This document shows positions 8,694 through 18,682 of a stretch of 64,000 nt of DNA, in pieces. Origin of the DNA: Bifidobacterium breve DSM 20213 = JCM 1192 (GTDB taxonomy: Bacteria > Actinomycetota > Actinomycetes > Actinomycetales > Bifidobacteriaceae); assembly GCF_001025175.1 (NCBI RefSeq), contig NZ_AP012324.1, positions 1,612,001 through 1,676,000 on the forward strand. Reading direction: 5' to 3'. A program made the translations under genes and the position numbers. Under the pieces are notes generated by a model. It did no database searches and was not told the origin of the DNA. It was given only the letters and a program-made list of their open reading frames with translations. The stretch's first letter is position 1, and every line of letters starts with the position of its first letter.

Positions 8694-9245
8694 TCAACCG
8701 CGAGGTCTACCCAATGCGGAGACGAACTGGACGCCGGGGATATCGGCGAAAATGGAGCCATCGACCACCAGTTTGGACGGACGAACGCCAGAGCCCAAAT
8801 ACAGTTTCGGAATCGACAGAATGTGCTGGTCCACCAGCAACGGCCAGTCGCTGGGCAAACCTATCGGCGACATGCCGCCGGATTCCATGCCGGTGGCCTC
8901 CACGGCAGCGTCGATCGGCGCGAAACTGACTTTGGAGACCTCCAGCGTGTGCTTGACCACGCCGTTCAGATCGGCGAGGGTATCGGCCGTGACGAATGCG
9001 GCGGCGAAGTCCGGCGGCGCCTTGCGGTTTTTATGCGTGTACACGACCACCACATTGCCAGTGATCTCGAACGGAATGCCGTATTTCGGGCACCACAGGT
9101 CGGTGTCCGATTCCTCGTCCGCGTTGATGGTCACGCCCAGAATCTTGCTTTCCGGCACGCCTGCCGCCACCAGCCCATTGAGCTTGTCGAACACCGGCTT
9201 GGCCAGCAGATCCCCATCATGCCAATCCAAAATCTCCAACGTCAT
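8694..9245 (-). CDS. YbaK/EbsC-type aminoacyl-tRNA deacylase
   Basis: 183 aa. The C-terminal half carries the YbaK fold signature ([20 protein letters not shown], then SGVRPSKL). This family hydrolyses mischarged tRNAs in trans, for example Cys-tRNA-Pro or Ala-tRNA-Pro; which one applies here cannot be told. The ATG at 9245 has GGGGAGG about 7 nt upstream, better than the longer frame. It lies between aspS (upstream on the same strand, separated by a hairpin terminator) and the gluA promoter, so it is likely its own unit. Confidence 0.82.
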   Translation of the reverse strand: MTLEILDWHDGDLLAKPVFDKLNGLVAAGVPESKILGVTINADEESDTDLWCPKYGIPFEITGNVVVVYTHKNRKAPPDFAAAFVTADTLADLNGVVKHTLEVSKVSFAPIDAAVEATGMESGGMSPIGLPSDWPLLVDQHILSIPKLYLGSGVRPSKLVVDGSIFADIPGVQFVSALGRPRG

Positions 9246-9292
9246 ATATGCCTCCCCTTTTTTTCGGACATAGTGACCCTCAGAATAACGAA

Positions 9293-9320
9293 AGCGCCAG
9301 CGGCACATGCCACTGGCGCT
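9293..9320 (-). terminator. Hairpin terminator downstream of aspS
   Basis: AGCGCCAG and CTGGCGCT form the outer stem around an inner GGCA/TGCC stem. On the minus strand the stem is followed by TTCGTTATT. It lies 130 bases after the aspS stop and before the next gene on the same strand. Confidence 0.55.
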
Positions 9321-9449
9321 ATTCGTATTACCTATGAAGCGCTATCAGTCTGCGAAAATGAATCTACGCGTGCGAAAAACCGCCGTCCGAAGCCGAAGGC
9401 GCACTGAGATGCGTCGAGTGCTGAGGAAAGGCGGTATACGCTCCGTAGA

Positions 9450-11249
9450 TTAGTTTTCGTCCGCGTCCGGGTCGTAGTCGACGCCGGTCTCGGCGCGCTG
9501 CTCGTCGGAGATCGGGGCCGGAGCACCGGTCAGCGGGTCGCGGCCGCCGCCGGCCTTCGGGAAGGCGATGACGTCGCGGATGGAGTCGGCACCGGCCAGG
9601 ATGGACACGGTACGATCCCAGCCGAGGGCCAGACCCGCGTGAGGCGGAGCGCCATACTTGAAAGCCTCAAGCAGGAAACCGAACTTCTCATCGGCCTCTT
9701 CCTTGGTAATGCCGAGAACGTCAAGCACACGAGCCTGGATGTCGTCGCGGTGGATACGCACGGAACCGCCGCCCATCTCCTCACCGTTACAGACGATGTC
9801 GTAGGAATCGGACATGGCGTGCTCGGGATCCTTGTCGAACTTGTCGATCCAATCCTTGCTCGGCATGGTGAACGGGTGGTGCATGGAGGTCCACTTGGAG
9901 TGGCCGACAGCCACATCGTCGTCGTCCGGATCATCGGTGGGCTTGAACAGCGGGAAGTCCACAACCCAAGTGAAGGCGAACTTCTTCGGATCAAGCAGGC
10001 CCTCACGGGAGGCGAGTTCCACACGCACGGCACCGAGCAGCAGCTGGGAGGATTCGCGGGAACCGGCGGCGAAGAACACGGCATCGCCTTCCTCGGCACC
10101 GACAGCCTCGCGCAGACCGTTGCGCTCTTCATCGGACAGGTTCTTGGCGACGGGGCCCTTCAGCTCGCCGTTCTCGCCAAAGACCACGTAAGCAAGGCCC
10201 TTGGCACCGCGCTGACGGGCCCAATCCTGCCATGCGTCGAACTGACGACGCGGCGTGGCGGCACCGCCCTTGAACACCACGGCACCCACATACGGGGCCT
10301 GGAACACGCGGAACGGCGTGTTCTTGAAGTAGTCGGTCAGCTCCACCAGCGGGTTGCCAAAGCGCAGATCCGGCTTGTCGGAGCCGTACTTGTCCATCGC
10401 ATCCTTCCAGGTGATGCGCGGCAGCGGCAGCTGGACCTCATAGCCGGCGGACTTCCAGATGGCGGCGATGACCTTCTCGGTCATGGCCATCACGTCTTCC
10501 TGGTCCACGTAGGCCATCTCCATATCGAGCTGGGTGAACTCGGGCTGACGGTCGGCGCGGAAGTCCTCATCACGGTAGCAGCGGGCGAGCTGGTAGTAGC
10601 GCTCAACGCCGGAGACCATGAGCAGCTGCTTCAACAGCTGCGGGGACTGCGGCAGGGCGTACCAGGAGCCAGGCACCAGACGGGCCGGTACCACGAAGTC
10701 GCGGGCGCCTTCCGGGGTGGACTTGATGAAGGTCGGGGTCTCGACCTCGGTGAAGTCCATGTCCTCAAGCGCATGGCGAGCGGCCTTGGCCATGTCGGAG
10801 CGCAGCTTCAGGTTGTGCTGCATGGACGGGCGACGCAGGTCGAGGTAACGGTACTTCAGGCGCACGTCCTCGCCGGGCAGCTTGTTCTCGGACTCGTTCT
10901 CGAGCGCGGTGGACACCTGGAACGGCAGGGCATCGGCCTTGGCGAGCACCTCGATGGATTCGGCCACGACCTCGATCTTGCCGGTGGCCAGATGGGTGTT
11001 CTCGTTGCCGTCCGGGCGCAGACGCACGTCGCCGGTGACCTGAATCACGAACTCGCTGCGCAGCGGGCGGGCCATGTCCTCGTCGTAGATGACGACCTGC
11101 ACCAGACCGGTGGCGTCACGAAGGTCGATGAAGGCCACACCACCGTGATCACGACGACGGTCGACCCAACCGGCGAGGGTGACCTTCTGGCCGACCAGGG
11201 CCTCGGTCACTTCAGTGGCATGATGTGTTCTGTAAGCCGTCTGGCTCAT
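9450..11249 (-). CDS. aspS: Aspartyl-tRNA synthetase
   Basis: 599 aa, normal length for a bacterial class IIb AspRS. An N-terminal OB anticodon-binding domain ([23 protein letters not shown] split motif) is followed by the class II core with motif 1, motif 2 around [15 protein letters not shown], the bacterial GAD insertion domain in the middle, and motif 3 GLALGWDR near the C-terminus. It charges tRNA-Asp in the cytoplasm; whether it also charges tRNA-Asn cannot be decided here. The ATG at 11249 follows GAGGAGAACTAAGACA. It lies 35 bp downstream of hisS on the same strand, forming a hisS-aspS operon, an arrangement common in Gram-positive bacteria. Confidence 0.97.
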   Translation of the reverse strand: MSQTAYRTHHATEVTEALVGQKVTLAGWVDRRRDHGGVAFIDLRDATGLVQVVIYDEDMARPLRSEFVIQVTGDVRLRPDGNENTHLATGKIEVVAESIEVLAKADALPFQVSTALENESENKLPGEDVRLKYRYLDLRRPSMQHNLKLRSDMAKAARHALEDMDFTEVETPTFIKSTPEGARDFVVPARLVPGSWYALPQSPQLLKQLLMVSGVERYYQLARCYRDEDFRADRQPEFTQLDMEMAYVDQEDVMAMTEKVIAAIWKSAGYEVQLPLPRITWKDAMDKYGSDKPDLRFGNPLVELTDYFKNTPFRVFQAPYVGAVVFKGGAATPRRQFDAWQDWARQRGAKGLAYVVFGENGELKGPVAKNLSDEERNGLREAVGAEEGDAVFFAAGSRESSQLLLGAVRVELASREGLLDPKKFAFTWVVDFPLFKPTDDPDDDDVAVGHSKWTSMHHPFTMPSKDWIDKFDKDPEHAMSDSYDIVCNGEEMGGGSVRIHRDDIQARVLDVLGITKEEADEKFGFLLEAFKYGAPPHAGLALGWDRTVSILAGADSIRDVIAFPKAGGGRDPLTGAPAPISDEQRAETGVDYDPDADEN

Positions 11250-11284
11250 TGTCTTAGTTCTCCTCGAATTTTCGCGCGAATACG

Positions 11285-12676
11285 TCAGATTTCGACGGTT
11301 TGCTGGGCAACCACAGTATCCGGTTCCCACGACGTGCAATCGGCGGCAACCTGCTCGCCGGTGACGATGTTCTTGACCTCGTCACCGGTCGATTCCTCAC
11401 CCTCGGCGGCACTGGCCGGGAACCACACGTACGGGATGCCGAGCTTGTCCGCATACTTGATCTGCTTGCCGAGCTTGGCGGCGGTGGGTGCCACATCGGT
11501 GGCGATGCCACGGGCACGCAGCTGGGCGGCGATGCGATTGGCGGTCGGACGGTCCTCTTCGTTCCACACGGCGACCAGCACAGCGGCAGGGCTCACACGG
11601 TTGGCGTGCGCGCCGGCGGTGTGCAGCATGTAGCTGACCAGTCGGCTCAGGCCGATGGACAGGCCCACGCCCGGATACTTGCGGTTGCCCTGGGAGGCGA
11701 GGTTGTCGTAGCGGCCACCGGAGCAGATGGAACCAAGCGAGGCGGCGCCGTCGAGGAAGGTCTCGTAGACGGAGCCGGTGTAATAGTCGAGTCCACGGGC
11801 GATCTTCAGGTCCGCGATCACGGAGCCGGGGCGGATGGCGGCGGCCTCGTCGACGATCATGGCCAGGGTATCGAGTCCCTGACGGGCCAGCTCATAGGCC
11901 TCGGAATCCTCGGCGATGCCGTGCGCCTCGCACAGCGCGTCGAACTTGGCAGCCAGCTCGGCACCATCGGAGGCGGTAAGCTCGGCCAGTTCGAGGCAGG
12001 CGCGCGCCTGGGCCTCGGTCGCACCGCAGGTTTCGGAAAGCAGTCGGGCCACCTCGTCGGCGCCGATCTTGTCGAGCTTGTCGATCTCGCGCAGCACACC
12101 TTCGATGTCCGTCAGACCGAGTCCACGGTAGAAGCCTTCGGACAGCTTGCGGTTGTTGGCATGCACGGTGGCCTTGGGCAGGCCGTATGCGCGCAGCTCT
12201 TCCAAGGCGGAAACCATGACCAGCGGCAGCTCCACCTCATAGTGGTCAGGCAGGTCGCCCGCACCGATCACGTCGATGTCGGCCTGCACGAACTCGCGGA
12301 AGCGGCCCTCCTGCGGACGCTCACCGCGCCAGACCTTCTGAATCTGCCAACGCTTGAACGGGAAGGTCAGCGCACCCGAGTGCTCGACCACATACCGGCT
12401 CAGCGGCACGGTCAGATCGAAATGCAGACCCAGACGGTCCTCAATCGGAGTGTCGGATTCGTGACCGACCTCCTGCAGACGGGAAAGCAGGTAGATCTCC
12501 TTGCTGGTCTCGCCTTTTTTCAGCAAAGAAGCGCCGGTTTCCACCGCTCTCGTCTCAATGCCGATGAAGCCGTTGAGCTCAAAAACCTTACGAAGCGTGT
12601 CGATGACACGCTGCTCCACTACACGTTCGGAGGGGAGCCACTCCGGGAATCCTGATATTGATGCACCTTTAGCCAC
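11285..12676 (-). CDS. hisS: Histidyl-tRNA synthetase
   Basis: 463 aa. A class II core with motif 2 ([16 protein letters not shown]), the HisRS-specific [11 protein letters not shown] motif, and a C-terminal anticodon-binding domain. The GTG start at 12676 begins [13 protein letters not shown], where family members start; the frame is open further upstream but that part overlaps the divergent promoter region. No Shine-Dalgarno is present: the bases before GTG are TATATTGATTTC, so a leaderless or near-leaderless mRNA is possible. It is divergent from the DUF349 gene and runs into aspS. Confidence 0.95.
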   Translation of the reverse strand: MAKGASISGFPEWLPSERVVEQRVIDTLRKVFELNGFIGIETRAVETGASLLKKGETSKEIYLLSRLQEVGHESDTPIEDRLGLHFDLTVPLSRYVVEHSGALTFPFKRWQIQKVWRGERPQEGRFREFVQADIDVIGAGDLPDHYEVELPLVMVSALEELRAYGLPKATVHANNRKLSEGFYRGLGLTDIEGVLREIDKLDKIGADEVARLLSETCGATEAQARACLELAELTASDGAELAAKFDALCEAHGIAEDSEAYELARQGLDTLAMIVDEAAAIRPGSVIADLKIARGLDYYTGSVYETFLDGAASLGSICSGGRYDNLASQGNRKYPGVGLSIGLSRLVSYMLHTAGAHANRVSPAAVLVAVWNEEDRPTANRIAAQLRARGIATDVAPTAAKLGKQIKYADKLGIPYVWFPASAAEGEESTGDEVKNIVTGEQVAADCTSWEPDTVVAQQTVEI

Positions 12677-12775
12677 GAAATCAATATAATAGGTGAGGGT
12701 TGCGTCAAAGCATGCCGAATTATCGGTATGCGAGGCGTTCCCACTCACTCACTCTATGCTTGTAAGGAGCTGGCC

Positions 12776-14221
12776 ATGGCCGACGAGACTGTCACCGAAA
12801 CCGAAAACACCGCTGCGACCGAAGAGCAGGCAACGACACCCGCACCCGAGGCCAGCCCGGCCACACCGACTCCTGCTTCAATGCCGAAGCCGCATGCGCC
12901 CTCCCCCGCCGCTTTCGCTAAGAAGGCCCCCGCGGCCAAGGCCCACGTTGCGGCCCCGGCCGCGCACGCCGCATACTCCGACGCCGATGTCAAGGCCGCT
13001 GAAGCCTTCGGCCGCGTGGACGACAACGGCACCGTCTTCGTCAAGGAGGGCGACACCGAACGCGAGGTTGGCCAGTTCCCGGACGCCTCCAAGGAAGAGG
13101 CCCTGGCGCTGTACGCCCGTCGTTTCCTGGATCTCAAGGCCAAGCTTGATCTGCTGTCCAGCCGCCTGACCTCTCCCAATGTCAAAGCCCGTGAGATCGA
13201 CGAGTCCCTGAAACTGCTGGGCGAGGAAACCTCCGAGCCCGCAGTCGTGGGCGATGTCGCCGCGCTCAAGAAACAGTTCGAGACGCTGAAGACCGCCGGC
13301 GAGGCCAAGAAGACCGAACTGTCCGAGGCCCGCAAGGCCGCCGTGGCCAAGGCCGTCGAGGAACGCACCGCCATCGTGGAGAAGGCCGAAGCACTGGCCG
13401 CCTCCCTGGGCGACAACACCAACTGGCGTTCCACCGCGGACAAGTTCCGCAACCTGTTCGATGAATGGCAGAATCACCAGCGCACCACCATCCGCATCGA
13501 CAAGCCCGAGGCCGAGGCACTGTGGAAGCGCTTCTCCGCCGCTCGCACCACGTTCAACCAGTCCCGCCGCAAGTGGGCGCAGGCTCGCGACAACGAGCGT
13601 TCCCAGGCCAAGGAAGCCAAGGAAGCCATCATCGCCGAGGCCAACGAGCTGAAGGATTCCACCGCCTGGGGCGAGACCTCCCGCAAGTTCAACGAGCTGA
13701 TGGACCGTTGGAAGAAGGCCGGTCGCGCCGGCCGCAACGAGGACGACGCCCTGTGGGCCAAGTTCCGCGAGGCCGCCGACACTTTCTTCAACGCCCGTCA
13801 GGCCGACCGCGATCAGATCAACTCCTCCGAGAAGGAGAATCTGGCCGCCAAGGAGGCGCTGCTGGTCAAGGCCGAGGCTTTAGTGCCGGTCAAGACCGAC
13901 GCGGAAGCCAAGAAAGCCCGTCAGGAGCTCGCCAAGATTCAGGAAGAGTGGGATCAGATCGGCTACGTGCCGCGTGACGCCATGCGTCGCATCGAGGGTC
14001 GCCTCGACGCCGTGGACAAGCAAATCAAGGCCATCGAGGATGCCGCCTGGAAGCAGACCGACCCGGAGGCCGATGCCCGTAAGTCCAGCTTCGAAGAGCA
14101 GCTTCATGCTCAGCTCGCCGAGCTTGACGAGAAGATCGCCGCTGAGTCCGACCCGAAGAAGAAGGCCAAGCTCGAGGCCGAGAAGGCCACCAAGGAGCAG
14201 TGGCTGAACGCCATCAAGTAA
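12776..14221 (+). CDS. DUF349 domain-containing protein
   Basis: 481 aa. An Ala/Pro/Thr-rich low-complexity N-terminus (about 75 residues) precedes a highly charged, almost wholly alpha-helical region with several repeats of the DUF349 type, recognised by the recurring W...RKFN.L...W...GR...DD.LW.KFR..AD.FF pattern. Such proteins are common in Actinobacteria next to or opposite hisS; their function is unknown and coiled-coil binding roles are only guessed. ATG at 12776 with AAGGAG 7 nt before. It is divergent from hisS and convergent with the 5'-nucleotidase gene. Confidence 0.85.
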   Translation: MADETVTETENTAATEEQATTPAPEASPATPTPASMPKPHAPSPAAFAKKAPAAKAHVAAPAAHAAYSDADVKAAEAFGRVDDNGTVFVKEGDTEREVGQFPDASKEEALALYARRFLDLKAKLDLLSSRLTSPNVKAREIDESLKLLGEETSEPAVVGDVAALKKQFETLKTAGEAKKTELSEARKAAVAKAVEERTAIVEKAEALAASLGDNTNWRSTADKFRNLFDEWQNHQRTTIRIDKPEAEALWKRFSAARTTFNQSRRKWAQARDNERSQAKEAKEAIIAEANELKDSTAWGETSRKFNELMDRWKKAGRAGRNEDDALWAKFREAADTFFNARQADRDQINSSEKENLAAKEALLVKAEALVPVKTDAEAKKARQELAKIQEEWDQIGYVPRDAMRRIEGRLDAVDKQIKAIEDAAWKQTDPEADARKSSFEEQLHAQLAELDEKIAAESDPKKKAKLEAEKATKEQWLNAIK

Positions 14222-14236
14222 GCCTTCCGCTTATGC

Positions 14237-14332
14237 CCTCGCTGGCGGGGGCTGTCCAACATAGTCGGACTGGGAGTGGTTCCATACAACGGCCACCCCC
14301 AGTCGGCAAACCGACAGCCCCGCCAGCGGAGG
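14237..14332. repeat. Long palindromic intergenic repeat, copy 1
   Basis: An imperfect inverted repeat: a left arm containing CGCTGGCGGGGGCTGTC and a right arm GACAGCCCCGCCAGCG, with an inner ACTGGG-GTGG/CCACCCCCAGT pairing. The right half (CCACCCCCAGTC...GACAGCCCC.GCCA) recurs at 31213-31246. It lies between two convergent genes. Confidence 0.65.
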
Positions 14333-14349
14333 CAAATTTGTAGCTGCCG

Positions 14350-14369
14350 GCCCCGCCAACGAGCGGGGC
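14350..14369. terminator. GC-rich hairpin after the 5'-nucleotidase gene
   Basis: GCCCCGC (14350-14356) and GCGGGGC (14363-14369) form a 7-bp stem with a 6-nt loop, 10 bases past the stop of the minus-strand nucleotidase gene. There is no clear U-tract. Confidence 0.4.
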
Positions 14370-14379
14370 TCATTCATAT

Positions 14380-16143
14380 CTACGCCCGTGTGCCGGTTTC
14401 AGGCACGGCAGCAGATAGCTTCGGGTGCGCAGCCAGATATTCGTGCAGCGGCTGGTTATAGGACATTTCCAGTTCGCCATAGTTGCTGCCTGCACGGAAT
14501 GCCGAATAGTTGTCGCCGCCCTGCAGCAGGTAGGAGTTGGAGGCGATGATCACCAGATCGTCGTCAGCGATCGGCCTGCCGTCGATGGTGAGGTCCACGA
14601 TGCCGACGGTGGCCTTAACCCCTGTATGCTGGTTGCCGTTTCCGTCGGAATCCCCGAGTGTGCATGTGGCGCCACCATCTCCGCACTGGACGTACCGGTA
14701 TCGCACATTCGAGGAGATGCCGAGCCATCGGTGTTCCAATTCACCGTCATCGTTGCGATGAAACTGCTGGGCGAGCACCGCCTTGAGTCCGAGTCCGGTG
14801 AGGGTTTCGTGCGCGGCGTGGAACTGGAGGGCCATCAGACTGTCGACCTCACGAATCGTGACCTTGCCGTCCTCGTCCATATCCAGCTGTTTGGTTCTCA
14901 GGCTGCCATCGTTTGAGAACCCGACCACGGGCAATCGGGTGCCGGCATACACATTCCGCATGATCGACTCCCGGTTGGCGTCCGCCACAAGCATGCCCAC
15001 CGATCCTTCATGTCCGACGGACGTGCGCTTGTCGAAATTCGTTCCCGGCGCCAGAGTGCCGATCACCGCGTTCCCCGCCCTGGCCGCGTAGTTGGCCTTC
15101 GTGTCGAGCTGCCGCGAGCGCGCTACGCTGCCGTTCGACACCACGCCGGCGGACATCCAGGCGGCCTGACGCGGATGGGCGTCCAGCCCCTCCACGTTGA
15201 GCACGCCCGGAACCGCAGTGGCCTCGGTGCCGTTGCCGAGGTTCACATCGGCCACCTGGACCTTGGCATGACGACCATGGCCGGTGATGATCAGATCCTG
15301 CACGGCCATGTTCTGGCCGAAGCTACCGGCCTCATAGATCGGTGCCCCTCCGTCGGTGACGCCTTGTTTTACGGCGTGGGTGTGGCCGGTGTAGGCGAGG
15401 TCCACATCACGTCCGAGACCGGTTGCCGCCGAGGCGTCGGCGTGCAACAATGCGACCACCGCATCGACTTTGCCCGAACGCTTCAGTTCACCGGCCACGC
15501 GGTTGAGCGCGTCGACGGCACGTTCGCTCAGATCGGCGTCTTCGGTGATCTGCGGCGTGGCCACCGAGCCAAGCGCGTCCGTGAGCGCGCCCACGAAACC
15601 GATGCGCTTGCCATTCACCGTGCGAATCGTATAGTCCTTGACATGGCTCAGTTTGCCGGTAGCTGATTTATTGGCCGAGGACACGTTGGCGCAGAGCCAG
15701 TCGATGCCGTTGGCCGGAGCGGCCACACGATTGTTGAAGTCGGCCACGCTGCGATCGAATTCATGGTTGCCCACGGCAGAAACCGTCAGCCCCCACACCT
15801 TGGCCATGTCAAGGGTGGGTTTGTCTTGCCTCACGGCCGACTCATAGGGCGATCCGCCCACCAGATCGCCGGTGGAGACGGGAACCATATTGTCGGGGTT
15901 GTGACTGTCCGCCAAGGTGAAGGCGGCTGCGACATCGGCCCCATGTTCGATATGACCATGGAAATCGGTGATGTCGGCGATGGTCACCGTGCGTGTGCCG
16001 GTGGCCGGATCCTCGCCGGAAAAAGGAACGGCTCCTGCGGCACCCGCGATATTGGGTGCCACAAGAGCCGTAAGAACGACGCATAATGCTGTGCCAATGG
16101 CGACTCCAGGCCGCCCGCCGGCCCTGCGTCGGCGCTTCTTCAT
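14380..16143 (-). CDS. Exported 5'-nucleotidase / metallophosphatase
   Basis: 587 aa. An Arg/Lys-rich signal peptide with a hydrophobic core (about residues 15-37) precedes a calcineurin-like metallophosphatase domain: ITDFHGH, GDLVGGSPY and GNHEFD carry the two-metal ligands. A 5_nucleotid_C domain follows. Such enzymes release phosphate or nucleosides from extracellular nucleotides. The C-terminus is VPETGTRA, which resembles a sortase LPxTG signal, but no hydrophobic segment or basic tail follows, so sortase anchoring is not supported. The ATG at 16143 is chosen; a GTG 12 nt upstream is possible. Expressed alone; a hairpin follows the stop. Confidence 0.85.
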   Translation of the reverse strand: MKKRRRRAGGRPGVAIGTALCVVLTALVAPNIAGAAGAVPFSGEDPATGTRTVTIADITDFHGHIEHGADVAAAFTLADSHNPDNMVPVSTGDLVGGSPYESAVRQDKPTLDMAKVWGLTVSAVGNHEFDRSVADFNNRVAAPANGIDWLCANVSSANKSATGKLSHVKDYTIRTVNGKRIGFVGALTDALGSVATPQITEDADLSERAVDALNRVAGELKRSGKVDAVVALLHADASAATGLGRDVDLAYTGHTHAVKQGVTDGGAPIYEAGSFGQNMAVQDLIITGHGRHAKVQVADVNLGNGTEATAVPGVLNVEGLDAHPRQAAWMSAGVVSNGSVARSRQLDTKANYAARAGNAVIGTLAPGTNFDKRTSVGHEGSVGMLVADANRESIMRNVYAGTRLPVVGFSNDGSLRTKQLDMDEDGKVTIREVDSLMALQFHAAHETLTGLGLKAVLAQQFHRNDDGELEHRWLGISSNVRYRYVQCGDGGATCTLGDSDGNGNQHTGVKATVGIVDLTIDGRPIADDDLVIIASNSYLLQGGDNYSAFRAGSNYGELEMSYNQPLHEYLAAHPKLSAAVPETGTRA

Positions 16144-16252
16144 ATCTCTGTTCACGCCATTCACGCTAGGGCTGCTGATTGAACAACCAGGCGAAAACAA
16201 GCAACCCGTGGGTGAATTCTTAGCGGCGCCTTGGTTCAGCAGAAGCGGAAAG

Positions 16253-17011
16253 CTATTCGCCGAATTCTTCGGCGCAGATGTCTGCTACCGCATCTACGCA
16301 GGCATCGGCGATGAGCTTTCCTCTCGCGGCACTGGAACCAGCCGGATTGGCGAGTCCACCGTGGGCGGGAACATCGCCTTGACGCACCGGGTAGCGCACG
16401 TATGACTTCGCACTGGCTCCGGCTTCCTCGACCATGCGATCCATGTGCACCATTTCAGGCGCATAATGGAGCATCAGCGAGGTTTCGGTTACTGCGGCGT
16501 GTTCCAGTGCCCAGCCGGGGAACACCAATCCGTCGAATACCTTGTCGATCACCGACTGAGGAACCGGATCCCACCAATTGGTTTCTACGATGGTGGCCAC
16601 TCCCCCGGTCTCGCGAGTGACCAAATCGATGGCCTCGACGATGAACGCCTCGTTTTCAAAGTGTGCGTTCATGACGACGATTTTGGTGAAACCATCCGCA
16701 ATCAGCTCGCTCAGCACATCATGCATCTGGTTGATGACGGTCACGCCGTTCATGTCGATGGTTCCGGGGAACAGCGGACCGCCGCCGGACAGCGGCTTGG
16801 ACTTGTAACCGTAGCTCAAGGCGGGCAGTACCGTGCCGTCGATGCGCTCGGCCAGATCCTCGGCCACGCACGTGGCGAGCACTGCGTCGGTACCGATAGG
16901 CAGATGCTGGCCATGCTGCTCAGTGGATCCAATCGGCACGATAACAGGACGGGCTTTCGCCTCCTTGAATTCCGGCCAAGTCATGTGATCCATACGACGG
17001 TTGCTACCCAT
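16253..17011 (-). CDS. Creatininase-family amidohydrolase
   Basis: 252 aa. All five metal ligands known from Pseudomonas creatininase appear with the same spacing, three residues earlier: E31, H33, D42, H117, E119 (motifs STEQHGQHLPIGTD and NAHFENE). The binuclear-metal active site is therefore intact. The family includes creatinine amidohydrolase and formamide hydrolases, so the substrate is open. ATG at 17011 with AAAGGAG upstream. It lies 107 bp after the MFS gene on the same strand, with a palindromic repeat between them, and near a PucR regulator and a cytosine-deaminase-like gene, which suggests breakdown of a cyclic amide such as creatinine or a pyrimidine. Confidence 0.85.
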   Translation of the reverse strand: MGSNRRMDHMTWPEFKEAKARPVIVPIGSTEQHGQHLPIGTDAVLATCVAEDLAERIDGTVLPALSYGYKSKPLSGGGPLFPGTIDMNGVTVINQMHDVLSELIADGFTKIVVMNAHFENEAFIVEAIDLVTRETGGVATIVETNWWDPVPQSVIDKVFDGLVFPGWALEHAAVTETSLMLHYAPEMVHMDRMVEEAGASAKSYVRYPVRQGDVPAHGGLANPAGSSAARGKLIADACVDAVADICAEEFGE

Positions 17012-17055
17012 TGCAGTACTCCTTTGGGTTGGTGTGATATTGAACAGTGTGCACG

Positions 17056-17108
17056 CCGGCTCCCCTCTTTCAGGGAATCTGGCCGCATGGCGAGCCAAGG
17101 GGAGCCGG
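17056..17108. repeat. Long palindromic intergenic repeat, copy 2
   Basis: CCGGCTCCCCT (17056-17066) and its exact inverse AGGGGAGCCGG (17098-17108) form an 11-bp stem. The GGCTCCCCT/AGGGGAGCC arms are shared with copies at 49518 and 63630. It lies between the transporter and creatininase genes and could lower read-through. Confidence 0.6.
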
Positions 17109-17118
17109 TGGACACGGA

Positions 17119-18495
17119 TCAAATGTGGTTCAGATCCTTGTTCGTGTTTTCGTGGGAGAGAATCATTGCCACCAAGGCGATGGCGGCAACACCCACCATG
17201 TACCAGGCCGAAGCGATGGACGAACCGGTCAGTGCAATCAGGCCAGTGGCAATGAACGAAGCGGTGCCGCCGAAGATGGCATTGGCCAGATTGAAGCTGA
17301 AGGCGAATCCGGTGAAGCGCACGGAGGTGGGGAACGTTTCGGTCAGGTAGCTGGACAGGGTACCGTCGTTGGCGGTAAGGGTGGCGCACATTGCCAGCTC
17401 GACGATCAGCACGGGCCAGAACTGGGAGGTGTTGAGAATGAGGAAGGCGGGAACGGTAAGCGCGATGAATGCCACGCAGGCACCGATAAGCACCTTCTTA
17501 CGGCCGAACTTGTCGGAAATATGGCCCATGCCGAACACCATGAAGACGTAAGCGACCAGGCAGATGGTGGTGATGGTGCCGGACTGGGTGGCTTCCATGC
17601 CGACGGTGTCGGACAGGTAAGTCGGCAGGTAGGTCAGCACGGTGTAGAAGCCGACCGCGTTGAGCACACAGGCTCCGAAGCTGATGACCAGCGCCTTGAG
17701 GTGGTTGCGGAACAGCTCGACGAGCGGCGCGAACATGCCGTTCTTGGCCGTGCCCTGGGCATCGGCGATGGCGGCAGCACCCTTGGATTCGAGCGCGTCG
17801 TTCATCGACTGGTATACGGGAGAATCGGCAAGCTTGGTACGGATGTACAGCACGATCAGGCCGAGAGGTCCGGCAAGCAGGAACGGCACGCGCCATCCCC
17901 AACCGACCATTGCGCTGGAGTTCATGTTGGCGGTCATCAAGGTGGCCAGCGTGGAGCCGGCGAGCAGGCCGATGGCGGTGGAGGCCGGAATCAGCGAGCA
18001 GTAGATGCCGCGCTTTGAGGTAGGAGCATATTCGCCGAGGAACGTGGCGGCACCGGCGTACTCACCGGAGGCGGAGAAGCCTTGCACCATGCGTAGCAAG
18101 AGAAGCAGAATCGGCGCACCGACGCCAATCACCGAATAGGACGGCAGGCATCCGATCAGGAAGCTCGCTCCGGACATGAACATGATGGAGTGGGCCAGCG
18201 CGGCTTTACGACCTTTCTTATCGCCGTAGCTGCCCCAGAAAAGCGCACCGATCGGGCGCAAGATGAAGGACAGCGCGAATACGCCAAACGTCTGCAGCAT
18301 GGCGACGGTGTGGTTGTCGGTCGGGAAGAATACCAGCGCGATGGTGATGGCGAAGTAGGAGTAGGAGGCGTAGTCAAACCATTCGATGAAGTTACCGAGG
18401 AAGGAGGAGACTGCGACCTTCCTGACCATGTCCTGTTCTTCGGTTTGCGGAGTGGAATTCATCAGTCGTGCAGAAGTGATTGTTGCGGAACTCAT
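17119..18495 (-). CDS. MFS transporter of the metabolite:H+ symporter (MHS) type
   Basis: 458 aa, 12 predicted transmembrane helices. The N-terminal SSFLGNFIEWFDYASYSYF and the loop GSYGDKKGRK are typical of the MHS family (ProP, KgtP, ShiA relatives), which import organic acids, betaines or heterocycles with protons. FGRKK marks the second half-repeat. ATG at 18495 follows AAAGGACGG. It is the first gene of a transporter-creatininase unit, divergent from nothing but downstream of pucR on the same strand, and probably brings in the substrate of the adjacent enzymes. Confidence 0.85.
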   Translation of the reverse strand: MSSATITSARLMNSTPQTEEQDMVRKVAVSSFLGNFIEWFDYASYSYFAITIALVFFPTDNHTVAMLQTFGVFALSFILRPIGALFWGSYGDKKGRKAALAHSIMFMSGASFLIGCLPSYSVIGVGAPILLLLLRMVQGFSASGEYAGAATFLGEYAPTSKRGIYCSLIPASTAIGLLAGSTLATLMTANMNSSAMVGWGWRVPFLLAGPLGLIVLYIRTKLADSPVYQSMNDALESKGAAAIADAQGTAKNGMFAPLVELFRNHLKALVISFGACVLNAVGFYTVLTYLPTYLSDTVGMEATQSGTITTICLVAYVFMVFGMGHISDKFGRKKVLIGACVAFIALTVPAFLILNTSQFWPVLIVELAMCATLTANDGTLSSYLTETFPTSVRFTGFAFSFNLANAIFGGTASFIATGLIALTGSSIASAWYMVGVAAIALVAMILSHENTNKDLNHI

Positions 18496-18646
18496 GATGA
18501 CACCGTCCTTTCAAGGATGTGCTGTTCGTGTGACTGAATCGGATGTATGGGAATCCGTTTCGCAGCAGGTCGACCAGCGCCGCGATAGCTTTGACTATGC
18601 CCTTACGTATTTGCTGGAACGTGAATCGATGATTAACCCGTTCGAT

Positions 18647-18660
18647 GGGAAAATGGACAG
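18647..18660 (-). promoter_or_regulatory. Possible PucR-binding motif upstream of the MFS gene
   Basis: Minus strand CTGTCCATTTTCCC. Nearly the same string, CTGTCCATTCCCCC, occurs at 20191-20204 just upstream of pucR and codA. A shared regulator site is possible; chance cannot be excluded. Confidence 0.25.
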
Positions 18661-18682
18661 GTTGACAAGCGACGCCGCCGCA

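Noticed and set aside
9639-11633. 664-codon open frame opposite aspS
   Set aside because: Same effect as opposite clpC; AspRS is complete on the minus strand.
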